From Seinonella peptonophila (GTDB lineage: Bacteria > Bacillota > Bacilli > Thermoactinomycetales > Thermoactinomycetaceae), in NCBI RefSeq assembly GCF_900129355.1, contig NZ_FQVL01000002.1, positions 434,001-498,000 of the forward strand: a stretch of 64,000 nucleotides of DNA. The letters are read 5' to 3'. The position numbers and the translations under genes are program-made. Below the pieces are notes generated by a model that was given only the letters and a program-made list of their open reading frames with translations, did not search any database and was not told the origin of the DNA. This document shows, one piece after another, positions 7,958-16,871 of the stretch (the stretch's first letter is position 1; the number at the start of each line of letters is the position of its first letter).

Positions 7958-8085
7958 GATCACCTTCATTTTTTCATAGATTTTCATTCGCAGTTCTGTA
8001 ACTTGCCATTTTACAAAGGAACGTACTATCATGAAGTTATGCAAAAATCGTCGCCTTTTGTCTTATTATAAAGGAGGAGTCATTT

Positions 8086-8430
8086 ATGATTTTTACTGAA
8101 GCAAAAACAAAAGGGATTGAAAAATCTTTTGCCCAACTGGAGACAACCATGAAAGGTCTCGGCTTTCTACGGTGGTCTTGGGATTATGAAAAAGTAACCT
8201 ACGACCTAGAATATAATACAGAAAAAGGAAACTACTATCTACGATTTCCTGGGCGAGTAATCGGTGATAAACAATTGGAACACCCAAAAGCACAAGTTCG
8301 CCTTCATGATCCGGTCTTTATTCAACATTTTTTTCCACATGGGGTTGATGATACAGTAGAAGTTCCTTCTGAATTAAACGATCAGGTCATTGCAAAAATT
8401 GCCGAAGTCGAAGCAGCCTTAAAGAAATAA
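8086..8430 (+). CDS. YugN-like family protein
   Basis: 114 aa, starting behind AAAGGAGGAG. It carries the YugN-like pattern: an N-terminal helix, a strand block with GFLRWSWDYEKVTYDLEYNT, YYLRFPGRVI, and a C-terminal helix (QVIAKIAEVEAALKK). YugN-like proteins are conserved in Bacilli and have no established function. Cytosolic, with no membrane segment. It is monocistronic: a strong hairpin follows the stop. Confidence 0.8.
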   Translation: MIFTEAKTKGIEKSFAQLETTMKGLGFLRWSWDYEKVTYDLEYNTEKGNYYLRFPGRVIGDKQLEHPKAQVRLHDPVFIQHFFPHGVDDTVEVPSELNDQVIAKIAEVEAALKK

Positions 8431-8432
8431 AC

Positions 8433-8471
8433 GAATGAGAGGGAGCGTTGAAATTCTCCTCCCTCTCATTC
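8433..8471 (+). terminator. Strong hairpin after the yugN-like gene
   Basis: GAATGAGAGGGAG and CTCCCTCTCATTC form a perfect 13-bp stem. The trailing sequence is AT-rich but lacks a clean T run. Confidence 0.65.
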
Positions 8472-8797
8472 ATTATTCTAGATACTCTCTTTAGATGTCA
8501 TGATGAACTTTTCCAGATTTTGTGACATACATCCTGTACTGCACAAATCATCCTTGTATGAACGAAAAATTATATCTTAAACTTGCTACTCAATAGACAT
8601 ATTCTCTATATTTATTTTCACTATGAGAGAAACATGATTCTCCATATCTCTCAAAAAACAGTTCAAATCTACATCTCCAAATGCAAATTAGGAGGAATTC
8701 TTTCAATACTCTAAATACCACATATAAACATCTATTGTTACCTTCAGCAAACAGGACATATTAACCAACGAAAATTTCCTACATTTGATAACACTTT
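8472..8797. other. 326-bp AT-rich gap without a recognisable gene
   Basis: The stretch lies between two convergent genes, so it needs no promoter. An AGGAGG-like string near 8690 has no start codon at proper spacing. I see no RNA structure or ORF worth calling. Confidence 0.5.
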
Positions 8798-9181
8798 TTA
8801 CTTAACTCGACGTTCACTTGCTTGATCTTGTCCTTTGGAATCCGTAACATCGACTCCTTCTACCTTTACATTTACCTCGACGACAGTTAGACCTGTCATA
8901 TTTTCGATTGCTTCTTTTACTTGCTGTTGAAGTTGTCGACAAACTTCATTGATCTTCACACCGTATTCAACGATTACTTTTAAGTCAACAGCCGTTTCTA
9001 GCTCACCAACTTCAACATTGACCCCCTTTGTTAAATTTTTGCCACTTACTCGTTTCGCCCAACCTTCTGTAATTCCGGCTGACATACTCGCAATTCCAGG
9101 AACTTTACTAGCGGTAAGACCCGCTATAATGGCAACGACATCATCAGCAATCCGCACGACACCTGTGTTTTGTTCTGACAT
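8798..9181 (-). CDS. Asp23/Gls24 family envelope stress protein
   Basis: 127 aa from the ATG at 9181 (MSEQNTGVVRIADDVVAIIA), with AAGGGAA upstream; the frame extends further without support. The Asp23 core is clear: VVRIADDVVAIIAGLTASKVPG, then VNVEVGELETAVDLKVIVEYG and INEVCRQLQQQVKEAIENMTGL, followed by VVEVNVKVEGV. Family members are abundant cytosolic proteins, membrane-associated through AmaP in staphylococci and linked to envelope or alkaline stress. No AmaP partner is next to it, as with B. subtilis YqhY/YloU. Confidence 0.9.
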   Translation of the reverse strand: MSEQNTGVVRIADDVVAIIAGLTASKVPGIASMSAGITEGWAKRVSGKNLTKGVNVEVGELETAVDLKVIVEYGVKINEVCRQLQQQVKEAIENMTGLTVVEVNVKVEGVDVTDSKGQDQASERRVK

Positions 9182-9311
9182 GAGAAATTCCCTTCTTTTC
9201 TGACAGAGATTCATATTCATTGTTGAAACATCTTTCCGATTTGAATCATTCTGTCAAATGGAGATGTTTTCTCCATTCTAATACAATAAAGATTCACATT
9301 TCAACAAGGAA

Positions 9312-10127
9312 TCAACTAACTTTATAGCCAGCGATTTTGATCATCATTTGAACTTGCGGATGAAGAAGGTTTACTTTATATCCATAATACGTTTTTAAAT
9401 CAATTTCGATCTCATAGGGGATCAAATACTTTTCTCGGAGCATACGGGTAAATAATTGGTTGGCTTCCACTTCTTCCATGTGAAACTTTCTTATAAAATC
9501 ATTTTTTATCCAAGTACTCCCATAGCTCTTTCCTTTATTATTTGGGTCCCTATACCATTCATATATCTGAATAACCGCATCATGGATTCTTCGTTCAATC
9601 TGTGTAAGATTCTGAAACTGATTAATATTTAGAAATTCAAAAAGATCGTATGCTCGATCACAAAACTTATGCAATTGAGCAGATTTGGATAAACTCTCAT
9701 CAAAAAGACAAAAGAGCTCTACCTGTTTTCCTGTCACCCAAAGACGGTCAAGAAGCGGTATCATATCTTGGTCAGCACTTACAATCACAAAGCGACGAAT
9801 CTCTGGTTTTTGATATAATACCTCCATCGCATCGATACATAATTGGATGTCAGCCGCATTTTTCCTGTCACGCCCTTCTTTTCCATTTCCATACACTTGG
9901 TGAACATGGACTCGCTTTTTTTGCAAACTCATCATGGAAAGCTCAATCTGCTCGAAGTCGGCATATGCTTCGATCATCCGAATTGAGTCTTTTCCATAGT
10001 ATTCCTGCAATCTCAAAAAGAGATTATGAGAATCCTCTGGGTGATCAGGATCCATATGATATTTTTTCAATCCATAATAAACGTTCTCTAAATCAATGAA
10101 GATTGCTGTATCCTTTAATGAGTCCAT
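9312..10127 (-). CDS. NYN-domain (PIN-like) RNase/LabA-type protein
   Basis: About 271 aa. AAAGGAGG lies upstream of tandem ATGs at 10130 and 10127; the second has the better spacing. The N-terminal NYN domain has acidic motifs of the PIN-like nuclease fold: AIFIDLENV (about 8-16), a central KNAADIQLCIDAMEV, and VIVSADQDMIPLLDRL. The C-terminal 100 residues are a separate helical/wHTH-like unit that could be OST-HTH/LOTUS-like, though I cannot confirm that. NYN proteins are thought to cleave or bind RNA. Its neighbours give no pathway clue. Confidence 0.85.
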   Translation of the reverse strand: MDSLKDTAIFIDLENVYYGLKKYHMDPDHPEDSHNLFLRLQEYYGKDSIRMIEAYADFEQIELSMMSLQKKRVHVHQVYGNGKEGRDRKNAADIQLCIDAMEVLYQKPEIRRFVIVSADQDMIPLLDRLWVTGKQVELFCLFDESLSKSAQLHKFCDRAYDLFEFLNINQFQNLTQIERRIHDAVIQIYEWYRDPNNKGKSYGSTWIKNDFIRKFHMEEVEANQLFTRMLREKYLIPYEIEIDLKTYYGYKVNLLHPQVQMMIKIAGYKVS

Positions 10128-10281
10128 CATTTCGCCTCCTTTCAAAAATTTAAGCTTGATGGATTATTTCTCTCTAAAAATCTGTTTTCCTGCTAAAATG
10201 ATGGAGAGAAATCAGATCTACTATTTCAACGTTTTTACTATTTTCTTACATTTTTAATTTCACTAAGATGAGGTGTCATGT

Positions 10282-11376
10282 GTGAAAAACAAATGGTTTT
10301 ATCCTTTGCTTATTCTATCCACGGTTTTTAGCGTGGTGGCTCACTTCTTACTAGCAAATGAGTCCGTTAAATTTATTGCTTCGTGTTTATCATTACTTTT
10401 ATGGGCAGCACTGTTAGGAAAATCGACTGAAAGTGTAGCGCATTATGCAGGAGAACGCTTAGGAGGACTTCTAAACGCGACTTTCGGCAATGCTGCTGAA
10501 TTAATTATTGCGATTTTTTTAATCAAAGCAGGCCTGTTTGATATGGTAAAAGCGAGTATCACCGGATCTGTAATCGGTAACTTGCTGCTTGTTTTGGGAC
10601 TCAGCCTGTTGGTAGGAGGAATGAAATTTAAAATGCAACATTTCAATCCAATTCTGGCGGGTCATAATGCTTCACTGATGATGTTATCTGTGATTGCTCT
10701 ATTTATTCCGGCTGTTTTTATCAGTGACCTAACTCCTTCCGATATTAATACATTAAGTCTCATTATGGCAGGTTTATTAATCATCGGCTATCTGTTATGG
10801 CTTTACTTTTCCTTGTTCACGCATAAAAAAGAGTTAAGTGAAGAATATTTTCTAGCTTCACAAACAGATCAATCAGCAGCGGTACCCATAAAGCAAGAAG
10901 AGGATAAAGAAGAACCAAGTTGGTCTCGAAATATTTCATTGCTTTTATTAATTGTTTCTACTGCTTTTGTAGCTGTGCAAAGTGAATGGCTCGTACATAG
11001 TGTAGAATCGGTTGCAAAGGCGCTTGGCTGGTCTGAAATTTTCGTAGGTGCTTTCCTCATTGCGATTATTGGAAACGCAGCGGAACATAGTGCAGCTATC
11101 TTTTTAGCTGTTAAAAATCGCATTGGAGCTGCAGTGGAAATTGCAATTGGCAGTAGCCTGCAAATCGCGCTTTTCGTTGCACCTGCTCTTGTATTTATCA
11201 GTTTGCTTTTTGGATCACAAATGAATCTCGTTTTTACTCCTCATGAGATTGCTGCCATTGCCGTATCGGCTTTAATCGCCAGCTCTATTTCGCGAGATGG
11301 ATCAACAAACTGGTATGAAGGTGTCCTATTGTTAATTGTTTATGTGATTTTAGGCGCTGCTTTCTTCGTCCTTTAA
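10282..11376 (+). CDS. Calcium/proton antiporter of the CAX/YfkE family
   Basis: I chose the GTG at 10282 behind GAGGTG; a GTG at 10273 has no ribosome site. About 364 aa with roughly 11 hydrophobic segments. Both CAX signature repeats are present: GGLLNATFGNAAELIIAIF (about 55-73) and IIGNAAEHSAAIFLAVKNR (about 258-276). A central charged loop (about 185-215) separates the halves. The two glutamates in the GNAAE motifs bind Ca2+. Members such as B. subtilis YfkE export calcium for protons. The gene stands alone and has a terminator. Confidence 0.92.
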   Translation: MKNKWFYPLLILSTVFSVVAHFLLANESVKFIASCLSLLLWAALLGKSTESVAHYAGERLGGLLNATFGNAAELIIAIFLIKAGLFDMVKASITGSVIGNLLLVLGLSLLVGGMKFKMQHFNPILAGHNASLMMLSVIALFIPAVFISDLTPSDINTLSLIMAGLLIIGYLLWLYFSLFTHKKELSEEYFLASQTDQSAAVPIKQEEDKEEPSWSRNISLLLLIVSTAFVAVQSEWLVHSVESVAKALGWSEIFVGAFLIAIIGNAAEHSAAIFLAVKNRIGAAVEIAIGSSLQIALFVAPALVFISLLFGSQMNLVFTPHEIAAIAVSALIASSISRDGSTNWYEGVLLLIVYVILGAAFFVL

Positions 11377-11390
11377 ATCACTGGATTGAA

Positions 11391-11428
11391 AAGACCTGAT
11401 GGCAACTTCCACTCCATCAGGTCTTTTT
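11391..11428 (+). terminator. Terminator after the antiporter
   Basis: AAGACCTGATGG and CCATCAGGTCTT form a 12-bp stem followed by TTT. Confidence 0.85.
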
Positions 11429-11443
11429 ATTGAAAAGCGCACA

Positions 11444-11740
11444 TCATGATTCTCCCCCTACTCCAGGGAGAATCATTGTGTATAAATCAGCTAATTTCCG
11501 TTCTAATTCATGAATAATACGTTGCCCTTGCTCGCGGGTAATAAACCCCAGACGAACCGCATAGTCGATCTCACGGGAAAGACCGAACATCTGTGTATCC
11601 AACACTTCCTCATAGAGAGGACACTTAGGCAATGTGAGATGCTCGAGTTGGACAGCGATTAACTGCTCGATCTTCTCCGCATCCTCTTTTAACAATTGCA
11701 CAGCACGTTGTTTTAAATCGGTCTGTGTCGGTGTGGTCAC
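11444..11740 (-). CDS. ylaN: YlaN family protein (UPF0358)
   Basis: 98 aa from the GTG at 11740 ([15 protein letters not shown]), directly after GGGGGGAG; the longer upstream frame has no such site. The YlaN signature is unmistakable: [20 protein letters not shown], then [20 protein letters not shown] and [11 protein letters not shown]. YlaN is a small helical cytosolic protein conserved in Bacilli. It has been linked to cell shape and, more recently, to iron homeostasis through interaction with Fur. It converges with the antiporter gene. Confidence 0.92.
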   Translation of the reverse strand: MTTPTQTDLKQRAVQLLKEDAEKIEQLIAVQLEHLTLPKCPLYEEVLDTQMFGLSREIDYAVRLGFITREQGQRIIHELERKLADLYTMILPGVGGES

Positions 11741-11919
11741 ATTACTCCCCCCATCGACCGCTATCGGTCCAATAATCGCTATATTTAGTGTAACATGAAG
11801 CCCCATCTCATTGCAAAGAAACTCTTGCATATGACAGACAGATGTCATATTTCCATTTGATATAATAGAGTTGCTACTGATATCTAAATTATTTAAACAA
11901 AACGAAAGGAGCTTTTTTG

Positions 11920-12462
11920 GTGAACTTTCGGCTCGTTAGTACTTGGATCATCATCCTGATCTTAATGGTCTTCCCATTAACTGCATGTAGTGATCTGACA
12001 GATCCACAAGAGATCCTTTTTACATTTCTGGATGAACTATTGAGTGGTGATCCTCAATTAATGGGAGATGCACTATCGCTGATCGATAAGAGTAACTCGA
12101 TTCCTGAACTTCAAACGCTTATCACAAATATGCGTCAATTAAAAGAGCAGAACAATGATGCTGGATATAAAACTGAGACTATATTAGTTGCTGAAAATAC
12201 AACAAAACCGCAAACAGCGTCTATTTCTAGCCAGTACTTACGAATTCCCGATGGTGGGATTACAGTTGAAGTGGAATTGCAAAAAATAAATGGTGATTGG
12301 AAGTTAGAGACAGTCAGTGCAACCAATTTACTCTATAAGCTGGTTAATCCTTCTGTCAGTTTGGACTCAGTACCAACACCTGGAGCTGGCGAATGGCAGG
12401 AAGGGCAGATCGATGTCCATGCAAAATTAGCTGAATTATGGTTAATGGAACCTAAAAAATAA
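11920..12462 (+). CDS. Secreted lipoprotein, about 180 aa
   Basis: The GTG at 11920 has AAAGGAG eight bases upstream; a TTG at 11917 is also possible. The N-terminus is a lipoprotein signal: a hydrophobic stretch ([15 protein letters not shown]) with lipobox LTAC, so Cys at about 23 is lipidated. The mature part resembles a small NTF2/DUF4878-type fold ([17 protein letters not shown]..., then [19 protein letters not shown]). Such proteins sit on the outer face of the membrane; function unknown. It precedes a structured repeat element. Confidence 0.75.
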   Translation: MNFRLVSTWIIILILMVFPLTACSDLTDPQEILFTFLDELLSGDPQLMGDALSLIDKSNSIPELQTLITNMRQLKEQNNDAGYKTETILVAENTTKPQTASISSQYLRIPDGGITVEVELQKINGDWKLETVSATNLLYKLVNPSVSLDSVPTPGAGEWQEGQIDVHAKLAELWLMEPKK

Positions 12463-12575
12463 ACTTGATGGCACTCAAAGACAATCTAGAAGTCGCTTTC
12501 TTTTCTGAGAGTCAAGGTTTATGCACTCCGTGTTATTGAAAAGGATGATGGATGCCTCCAATTCATGCTAGAAGT

Positions 12576-12741
12576 ATTCAAGGCGCCACGACTGCTTGCT
12601 CAGGGCGGAACTCAGCTATGCGCGTCATAGTGAGACTTGCAGCGTTACCTGCTTAGCAAATGTGCAGACAGAGTACTACCGCCTATTTTTCGCTACACAG
12701 TCGTGGCTTTATAGACAAATGCTCCTTACCCCGCATTTGTC
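12576..12741 (+). repeat. Structured intergenic repeat, copy 1
   Basis: Two modules. Module A (12576-12707) is closed by a perfect 10-bp stem, GCCACGACTG (12585-12594) with CAGTCGTGGC (12698-12707), with an inner GGCGG/CCGCC pairing. Module B (12714-12741) is a 9-bp hairpin, GACAAATGC/GCATTTGTC, with loop TCCTTACCCC. A diverged copy in the opposite orientation lies at 55699-55885. It is more GC-rich than its surroundings and lies between convergent genes. No credible ORF; the rest of the gap (12463-12771) holds nothing else. Confidence 0.75.
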
Positions 12742-12771
12742 CGGTCATTGCAAACCATCTTTGTTGGTCGT

Positions 12772-13887
12772 TTACTTTAGATTTTCAGGATTAAGCGGTT
12801 CTAGATCAGGCACGACAAAGAGTCCATCACGCCGGATACATTCCCCATCAAAGTAGATTTCTCCACCGCCGTAATCGGAACGTTGAATACTGACCAAATC
12901 CCAATGGATCGCTGAGCGATTGCCATTATCTGCTTCCTCGTAGGCTTGACCTGGAGTAAAGTGGAAGCTACCGTGAATTTTCTCATCAAACAGAATATCT
13001 TTCATCGGATGATCGATATAAGGGTTAATCCCTAAACTAAATTCCCCAATGTATCTAGCTCCCTCATCTGTATCCAGAATCTGGTTGATTCGTTCTGTTT
13101 TATTTGCTGACGCCGTCGTAATTTTGCCATCAACCAATTCAAAGCGCACTTGTTCAAAAACTGTCCCAGCATATGGAGATGGCGTATTGATGGTAATCAC
13201 ACCATTTATCGAATCTTTTACTGGAGCAGTGAAAACTTCTCCATCAGGGATATTAAACTCACCCGCACATTTTACAACAGGAATACCTTTAATGGAGAAT
13301 TGCAAATCTGTTCCTGGGCCAACTATATGTACCTTATCCGCTTGTTCCATTCGCTTGACTAAAGCATCCATCGCTAGACTCATCCGCTCATAGTCGAGGT
13401 TACATACACGGAAATAAAAGTCTTCAAATGCAGGGGTACTCATATCTGCCATTTGGGCAAAAGAGGAACTGGGGTAACGCAATACAACCCATTTTGTATT
13501 TTTTACTCGCTGTTCACTATGTACCTGATGACTAAAGGTACGCATATATTGTTTGAGTTTTTCATCAGGTACATCTTGTAACTCAGCATCACTATTGCTA
13601 CCACGAACGCCTATGTAACAATCCATCTGTTTCATTTTGTAGACTGAATAGTCAGTCCATAGATGAACATGTGGTTCAGATGTCCCTAATAACAATTGAC
13701 GATGAACAAGCTGATCATGAAGCTGCACATGTGGATACCCACCTACACGATATATCTCTTCAATAAGTGCAAGAACCAATTCACGACCTTCACCAAATAG
13801 ATCAATCAACACATTTTCACCTGGTTGTACACGACAAGAATGATGAACTAATAACTTTGCTAATTCGATTACCCTAGAATCTCTCAT
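12772..13887 (-). CDS. Aminopeptidase, family M29 (AmpS/PepS type)
   Basis: 371 aa. N-terminal RVQPGENVLIDLFGEGRELV is the thermophilic aminopeptidase N-domain. C-terminal metal-binding elements include GEFNIPDGEVFTAPVKDSI, GARYIGEFSLGINPYI and GNRSAIHWDLVSIQRSDYG, giving the Glu/Glu/His/His-x-Asp set for a two-metal site. M29 enzymes are cytosolic, release N-terminal residues and prefer Co or Zn. The length is slightly shorter than the usual ~410 aa; the shortening is in the linker. Monocistronic, reading toward the repeat element. Confidence 0.9.
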   Translation of the reverse strand: MRDSRVIELAKLLVHHSCRVQPGENVLIDLFGEGRELVLALIEEIYRVGGYPHVQLHDQLVHRQLLLGTSEPHVHLWTDYSVYKMKQMDCYIGVRGSNSDAELQDVPDEKLKQYMRTFSHQVHSEQRVKNTKWVVLRYPSSSFAQMADMSTPAFEDFYFRVCNLDYERMSLAMDALVKRMEQADKVHIVGPGTDLQFSIKGIPVVKCAGEFNIPDGEVFTAPVKDSINGVITINTPSPYAGTVFEQVRFELVDGKITTASANKTERINQILDTDEGARYIGEFSLGINPYIDHPMKDILFDEKIHGSFHFTPGQAYEEADNGNRSAIHWDLVSIQRSDYGGGEIYFDGECIRRDGLFVVPDLEPLNPENLK

Positions 13888-13984
13888 CGTTTGCCTCCCT
13901 ATTTTGCCAATATTTCTATTTTATCACATCCTGCATTCTTTTCCTATGTGAGATTTGGGAACGGAAATTCGCTCTTTTTAGTAG

Positions 13985-14719
13985 TTAAACAGTTAACATT
14001 ACTTCATATTTATGCTGATCAGCTCGATAAATACACTTTGTATATTCTAAAACCTCATCATTTGCCTGATAAGCTGTTCTACAGAATAAGAGTGCCAATG
14101 TTCCAATCGGCATTGAAAATAGCTTTGCTTCCTCTCGATTTAGTTGAATCGGCTCAATGGTTTGTCTTGCCCAATGAGGAGCTGCAAAGTAATGCTCCTT
14201 TAAGACATCATATAATGAATTTTCTTCAATCATTGCTGGTTCTAATTTCCTGAATCGCTCACCATTTAACCAAACTCTTTCTAAAGCATAAGGCTCATCA
14301 TCAACATAGCGCATTCGAACCAATTCGATTACTTGGGCAACCTGTTGCTCCAATTGGAGTTGCTTTCTAAGCAATCGGCTCGCAGGAACTCTACGAAAAG
14401 AGAGTAGTTTTGTCTGGACATCAAATCCTCGTCCCCGCATCTCTTCTGTAAAGCCAAGTAACTGGTTAAGCTGATGAACAGGCTTTGGTTTTGCAACATA
14501 CGTTCCCTTTCCCTGTTCACGGTAAAGTATCCCAGCACGTACCAAATCCATAATCGCTTTTCGAACGGTCATCCGACTAATTCCATGATATTCTGAGAGT
14601 TCTCTCTCAGGAGGAGCCATATCCCCAGGGATCAACTCCTCATTCTCGATCATCTCTAATAAAATTTCTTTTAGTTGGTAATAAAGGGGTAAAGGACTTT
14701 TTTTATCTACTTTACGCAT
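13985..14719 (-). CDS. nagR: GntR/HutC-type repressor of GlcNAc use
   Basis: 244 aa from the ATG at 14719 behind AGAGGTG. The N-terminal winged helix-turn-helix has LPLYYQLKEILLEMIENEEL and PPERELSEYHGISRMTVRKA (about 10-60). The C-terminal half is a UTRA effector domain that in NagR/YvoA binds GlcNAc-6-P or GlcN-6-P. It is the last gene of nagA-nagB-nagR, the B. subtilis order, and probably controls the operon through the site near 16840. An alternative ATG at 14728 is less likely. Confidence 0.88.
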   Translation of the reverse strand: MRKVDKKSPLPLYYQLKEILLEMIENEELIPGDMAPPERELSEYHGISRMTVRKAIMDLVRAGILYREQGKGTYVAKPKPVHQLNQLLGFTEEMRGRGFDVQTKLLSFRRVPASRLLRKQLQLEQQVAQVIELVRMRYVDDEPYALERVWLNGERFRKLEPAMIEENSLYDVLKEHYFAAPHWARQTIEPIQLNREEAKLFSMPIGTLALLFCRTAYQANDEVLEYTKCIYRADQHKYEVMLTV

Positions 14720-14798
14720 GCTTTGCACCTCTTAATGGTGACATTTCATTGTATCAATATAGCAAAATAGCCCATTTCTTACTAGAAGACTTTTTGCA

Positions 14799-15539
14799 TT
14801 AATTACTTGGAATTTTTAATTGCGATGCTGCCTCCTCATCGGCAACGATTGTAACATGCGGATGGTGTTTTAATATAGAAGCAGGCAATTGATTATGAAC
14901 CTCTTCTTCAAACAAGCGTCGAAGAACAGTCGCTTTTTTCACTCCATTTACTAATAGTAGGATTGATTTGCTTTTCATAATGGTACCAATGCCCATTGTT
15001 ATCGCATATCTAGGTACTTCATCAATCGAATGAAAAAATCGTTGATTTGCTAACCGCGTAGACTCAGCTAATTTCACAATATGTGTTCTAGAAGAAAACG
15101 AGGTACCTGGTTCATTAAATCCAATATGACCATTCTGCCCAATCCCTAATATTTGCAAGTCTACTCCATCTAAACGCTCAATTAACTGCTCATAGCGTTC
15201 ACACTCTTGTTCAAGATCGTCAGCCAAACCATTTGGTATATGAGCTTGATGCTCAGGCAGGTCAATCTTCGAAAAAAGATGTTGTTGCATATAGTAATGA
15301 TAACTATTTGGATGATCTTTCGCTAAACCAACGTATTCGTCTAAATTAACTGTTTGCACAAGTTGGTAAGAGGTCCCATGTTGTTGATGATCTTTACATA
15401 GTAGCCGATAGATGCCTTCTGGAGTACCGCCAGTTGCTAAACCAAGTGTGCTATTAGGTGATTTTTTGACTATTTGGATGATCTTTTGACTCGCTACTTC
15501 ACAGAGTTGTTGATAATCTTTGACTTGAATAAATTGCAT
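14799..15539 (-). CDS. nagB: Glucosamine-6-phosphate deaminase
   Basis: 246 aa, the usual NagB length. The substrate loop LGLATGGTPEGIYRLL (about 33-48), catalytic VNLDEYVGL (Asp about 68) and ILGIGQNGHIGFNEPGTSF (about 131-149) are intact, as is the lysine-rich segment near 205 (KSILLLVNGVKKA). It converts GlcN-6-P to Fru-6-P plus ammonia. It lies 72 nt after nagA and 79 nt before nagR. Confidence 0.95.
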   Translation of the reverse strand: MQFIQVKDYQQLCEVASQKIIQIVKKSPNSTLGLATGGTPEGIYRLLCKDHQQHGTSYQLVQTVNLDEYVGLAKDHPNSYHYYMQQHLFSKIDLPEHQAHIPNGLADDLEQECERYEQLIERLDGVDLQILGIGQNGHIGFNEPGTSFSSRTHIVKLAESTRLANQRFFHSIDEVPRYAITMGIGTIMKSKSILLLVNGVKKATVLRRLFEEEVHNQLPASILKHHPHVTIVADEEAASQLKIPSN

Positions 15540-15611
15540 TCTCTCTACCTCATTTCGTTCTTCGTTTCAGCTTGTTAAAATAGGTCAATTATTTTTTATC
15601 CGCGGTTTGCT

Positions 15612-16796
15612 TCACTCTACTGTTTTTTCAAAAGCCAACTCTCCACGACAATATGTTTGGACAATTTCATATTGATCATTCAACACAACAAGATCAGCGT
15701 CTTTACCTTCTGTAATTGAGCCCTTTCTGTCTAATCCTAATTCTTTTGCTGCATTCTGACTCGCCATTTGCACTGCTTCTAAAAGAGAACACCCTGTAAA
15801 ATGAATGATGTTACGTAGTGCCTGATCCATTTTCAAAATACTTCCAGCAAGTGTTCCATCTGCTAATCTTGCACTCTCATTTGATACTTGCACGTCTTGA
15901 CCACCTAAGTCATATATACCAGGTTTTAAACATTTGGCACGCATTGCATCTGTAATGAGTATCGCTCGCTTTGAAGTTAACAGACGATATGCGAAATCAA
16001 TCATCTCTGACCGAGCGTGAATTCCGTCTACGATCATCTCTACCATCAGTTCAGGGGATAATAGCGCTCCTCCAACTACCCCAGGCTCACGATGGTGTAA
16101 ACCTCTCATACCATTAAATAAATGCGTAACATGAGTTGCACCGTGCTCAACCGCTTGTCGAACTTCTGCATAGCTAGCATTTGAATGACCAATTGAAGCA
16201 ATGACCCCTGTCTGTTGGAGATAAGAGATGAGCTCAAGCCCTTCTCCTTCTTCAGGAGCTAATGTGACTAACTTAATCTGTTGTCGTGCTTTTTCTTGCC
16301 ATTTCATGAAAGAATCAACATGGGGAGAGAGAATATATTCTAAAGGCTGGGCACCTGCTCGCTCTTTTGAAATAAACGGCCCTTCCAAATGAATTCCTAC
16401 ACATTCCGCAAGACCAGAGTGCGGTTGCTGTTCTATATAATCTGCTGCATTTTCCAATGCCTGATCAATGGCAGCAGATTCTTGAGTAATCGTTGTTGCC
16501 AAAAAAGCAGTTGTTCCTTCTTTGGGAAGAGCAGTAGCCATTGTGGTTAATGCTTCCATAGTACCATCCATCACATCGCTTCCTGCTGCTCCATGTATAT
16601 GAACGTCAATCATTCCAGGAACCACCATATAGTGAGCAGGGAGTTTGATCTGTGGAACTGACTGATCAGTCGGAAGCTGCTGCTGCTGACCATATCGTTT
16701 AATCTGACCCGCTTCGATTTCAATATAGCCTTGTTTCAAAATTTGCTTGTCTGTTACAATTTGAGCGCCTGATAAGATAAATCGTTGATTGTCCAT
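15612..16796 (-). CDS. nagA: N-acetylglucosamine-6-phosphate deacetylase
   Basis: 394 aa from the ATG at 16796 behind GAAAGGAG. Amidohydrolase-fold motifs include the metal-binding PGMIDVHIHGAAGSD (about 55-69), LEGPFISKERAGAQ, IGHSNASY, THLFNGM and ILITDAMRA (catalytic Asp). It removes the acetyl group from GlcNAc-6-P to feed NagB. First gene of the operon, with a NagR-like operator 33 nt before the start. No GlcNAc transporter is in the window. Confidence 0.95.
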   Translation of the reverse strand: MDNQRFILSGAQIVTDKQILKQGYIEIEAGQIKRYGQQQQLPTDQSVPQIKLPAHYMVVPGMIDVHIHGAAGSDVMDGTMEALTTMATALPKEGTTAFLATTITQESAAIDQALENAADYIEQQPHSGLAECVGIHLEGPFISKERAGAQPLEYILSPHVDSFMKWQEKARQQIKLVTLAPEEGEGLELISYLQQTGVIASIGHSNASYAEVRQAVEHGATHVTHLFNGMRGLHHREPGVVGGALLSPELMVEMIVDGIHARSEMIDFAYRLLTSKRAILITDAMRAKCLKPGIYDLGGQDVQVSNESARLADGTLAGSILKMDQALRNIIHFTGCSLLEAVQMASQNAAKELGLDRKGSITEGKDADLVVLNDQYEIVQTYCRGELAFEKTVE

Positions 16797-16828
16797 TGGC
16801 GATGCTCCTTTCATTATATGATCACGAC

Positions 16829-16849
16829 AACTAGATGTATAGACCAATT
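16829..16849 (-). promoter_or_regulatory. Candidate NagR (dre-type) operator before nagA
   Basis: Read on the minus strand the site is AATTGGTCTATACATCTAGTT. The TTGGTCTATAC core resembles the TGGTCTAGACCA-type dre sites bound by NagR/DasR repressors. It sits 33-53 nt upstream of the nagA start, where repression would be effective. The match is by eye only. Confidence 0.4.
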
Positions 16850-16871
16850 TTCTCGAAAGATAAGTACTCAC

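Noticed and set aside
12596-12856. 86-aa ORF across repeat copy 1
   Set aside because: It runs through the stem-loop repeat and into the aminopeptidase gene on the other strand, with no ribosome site.
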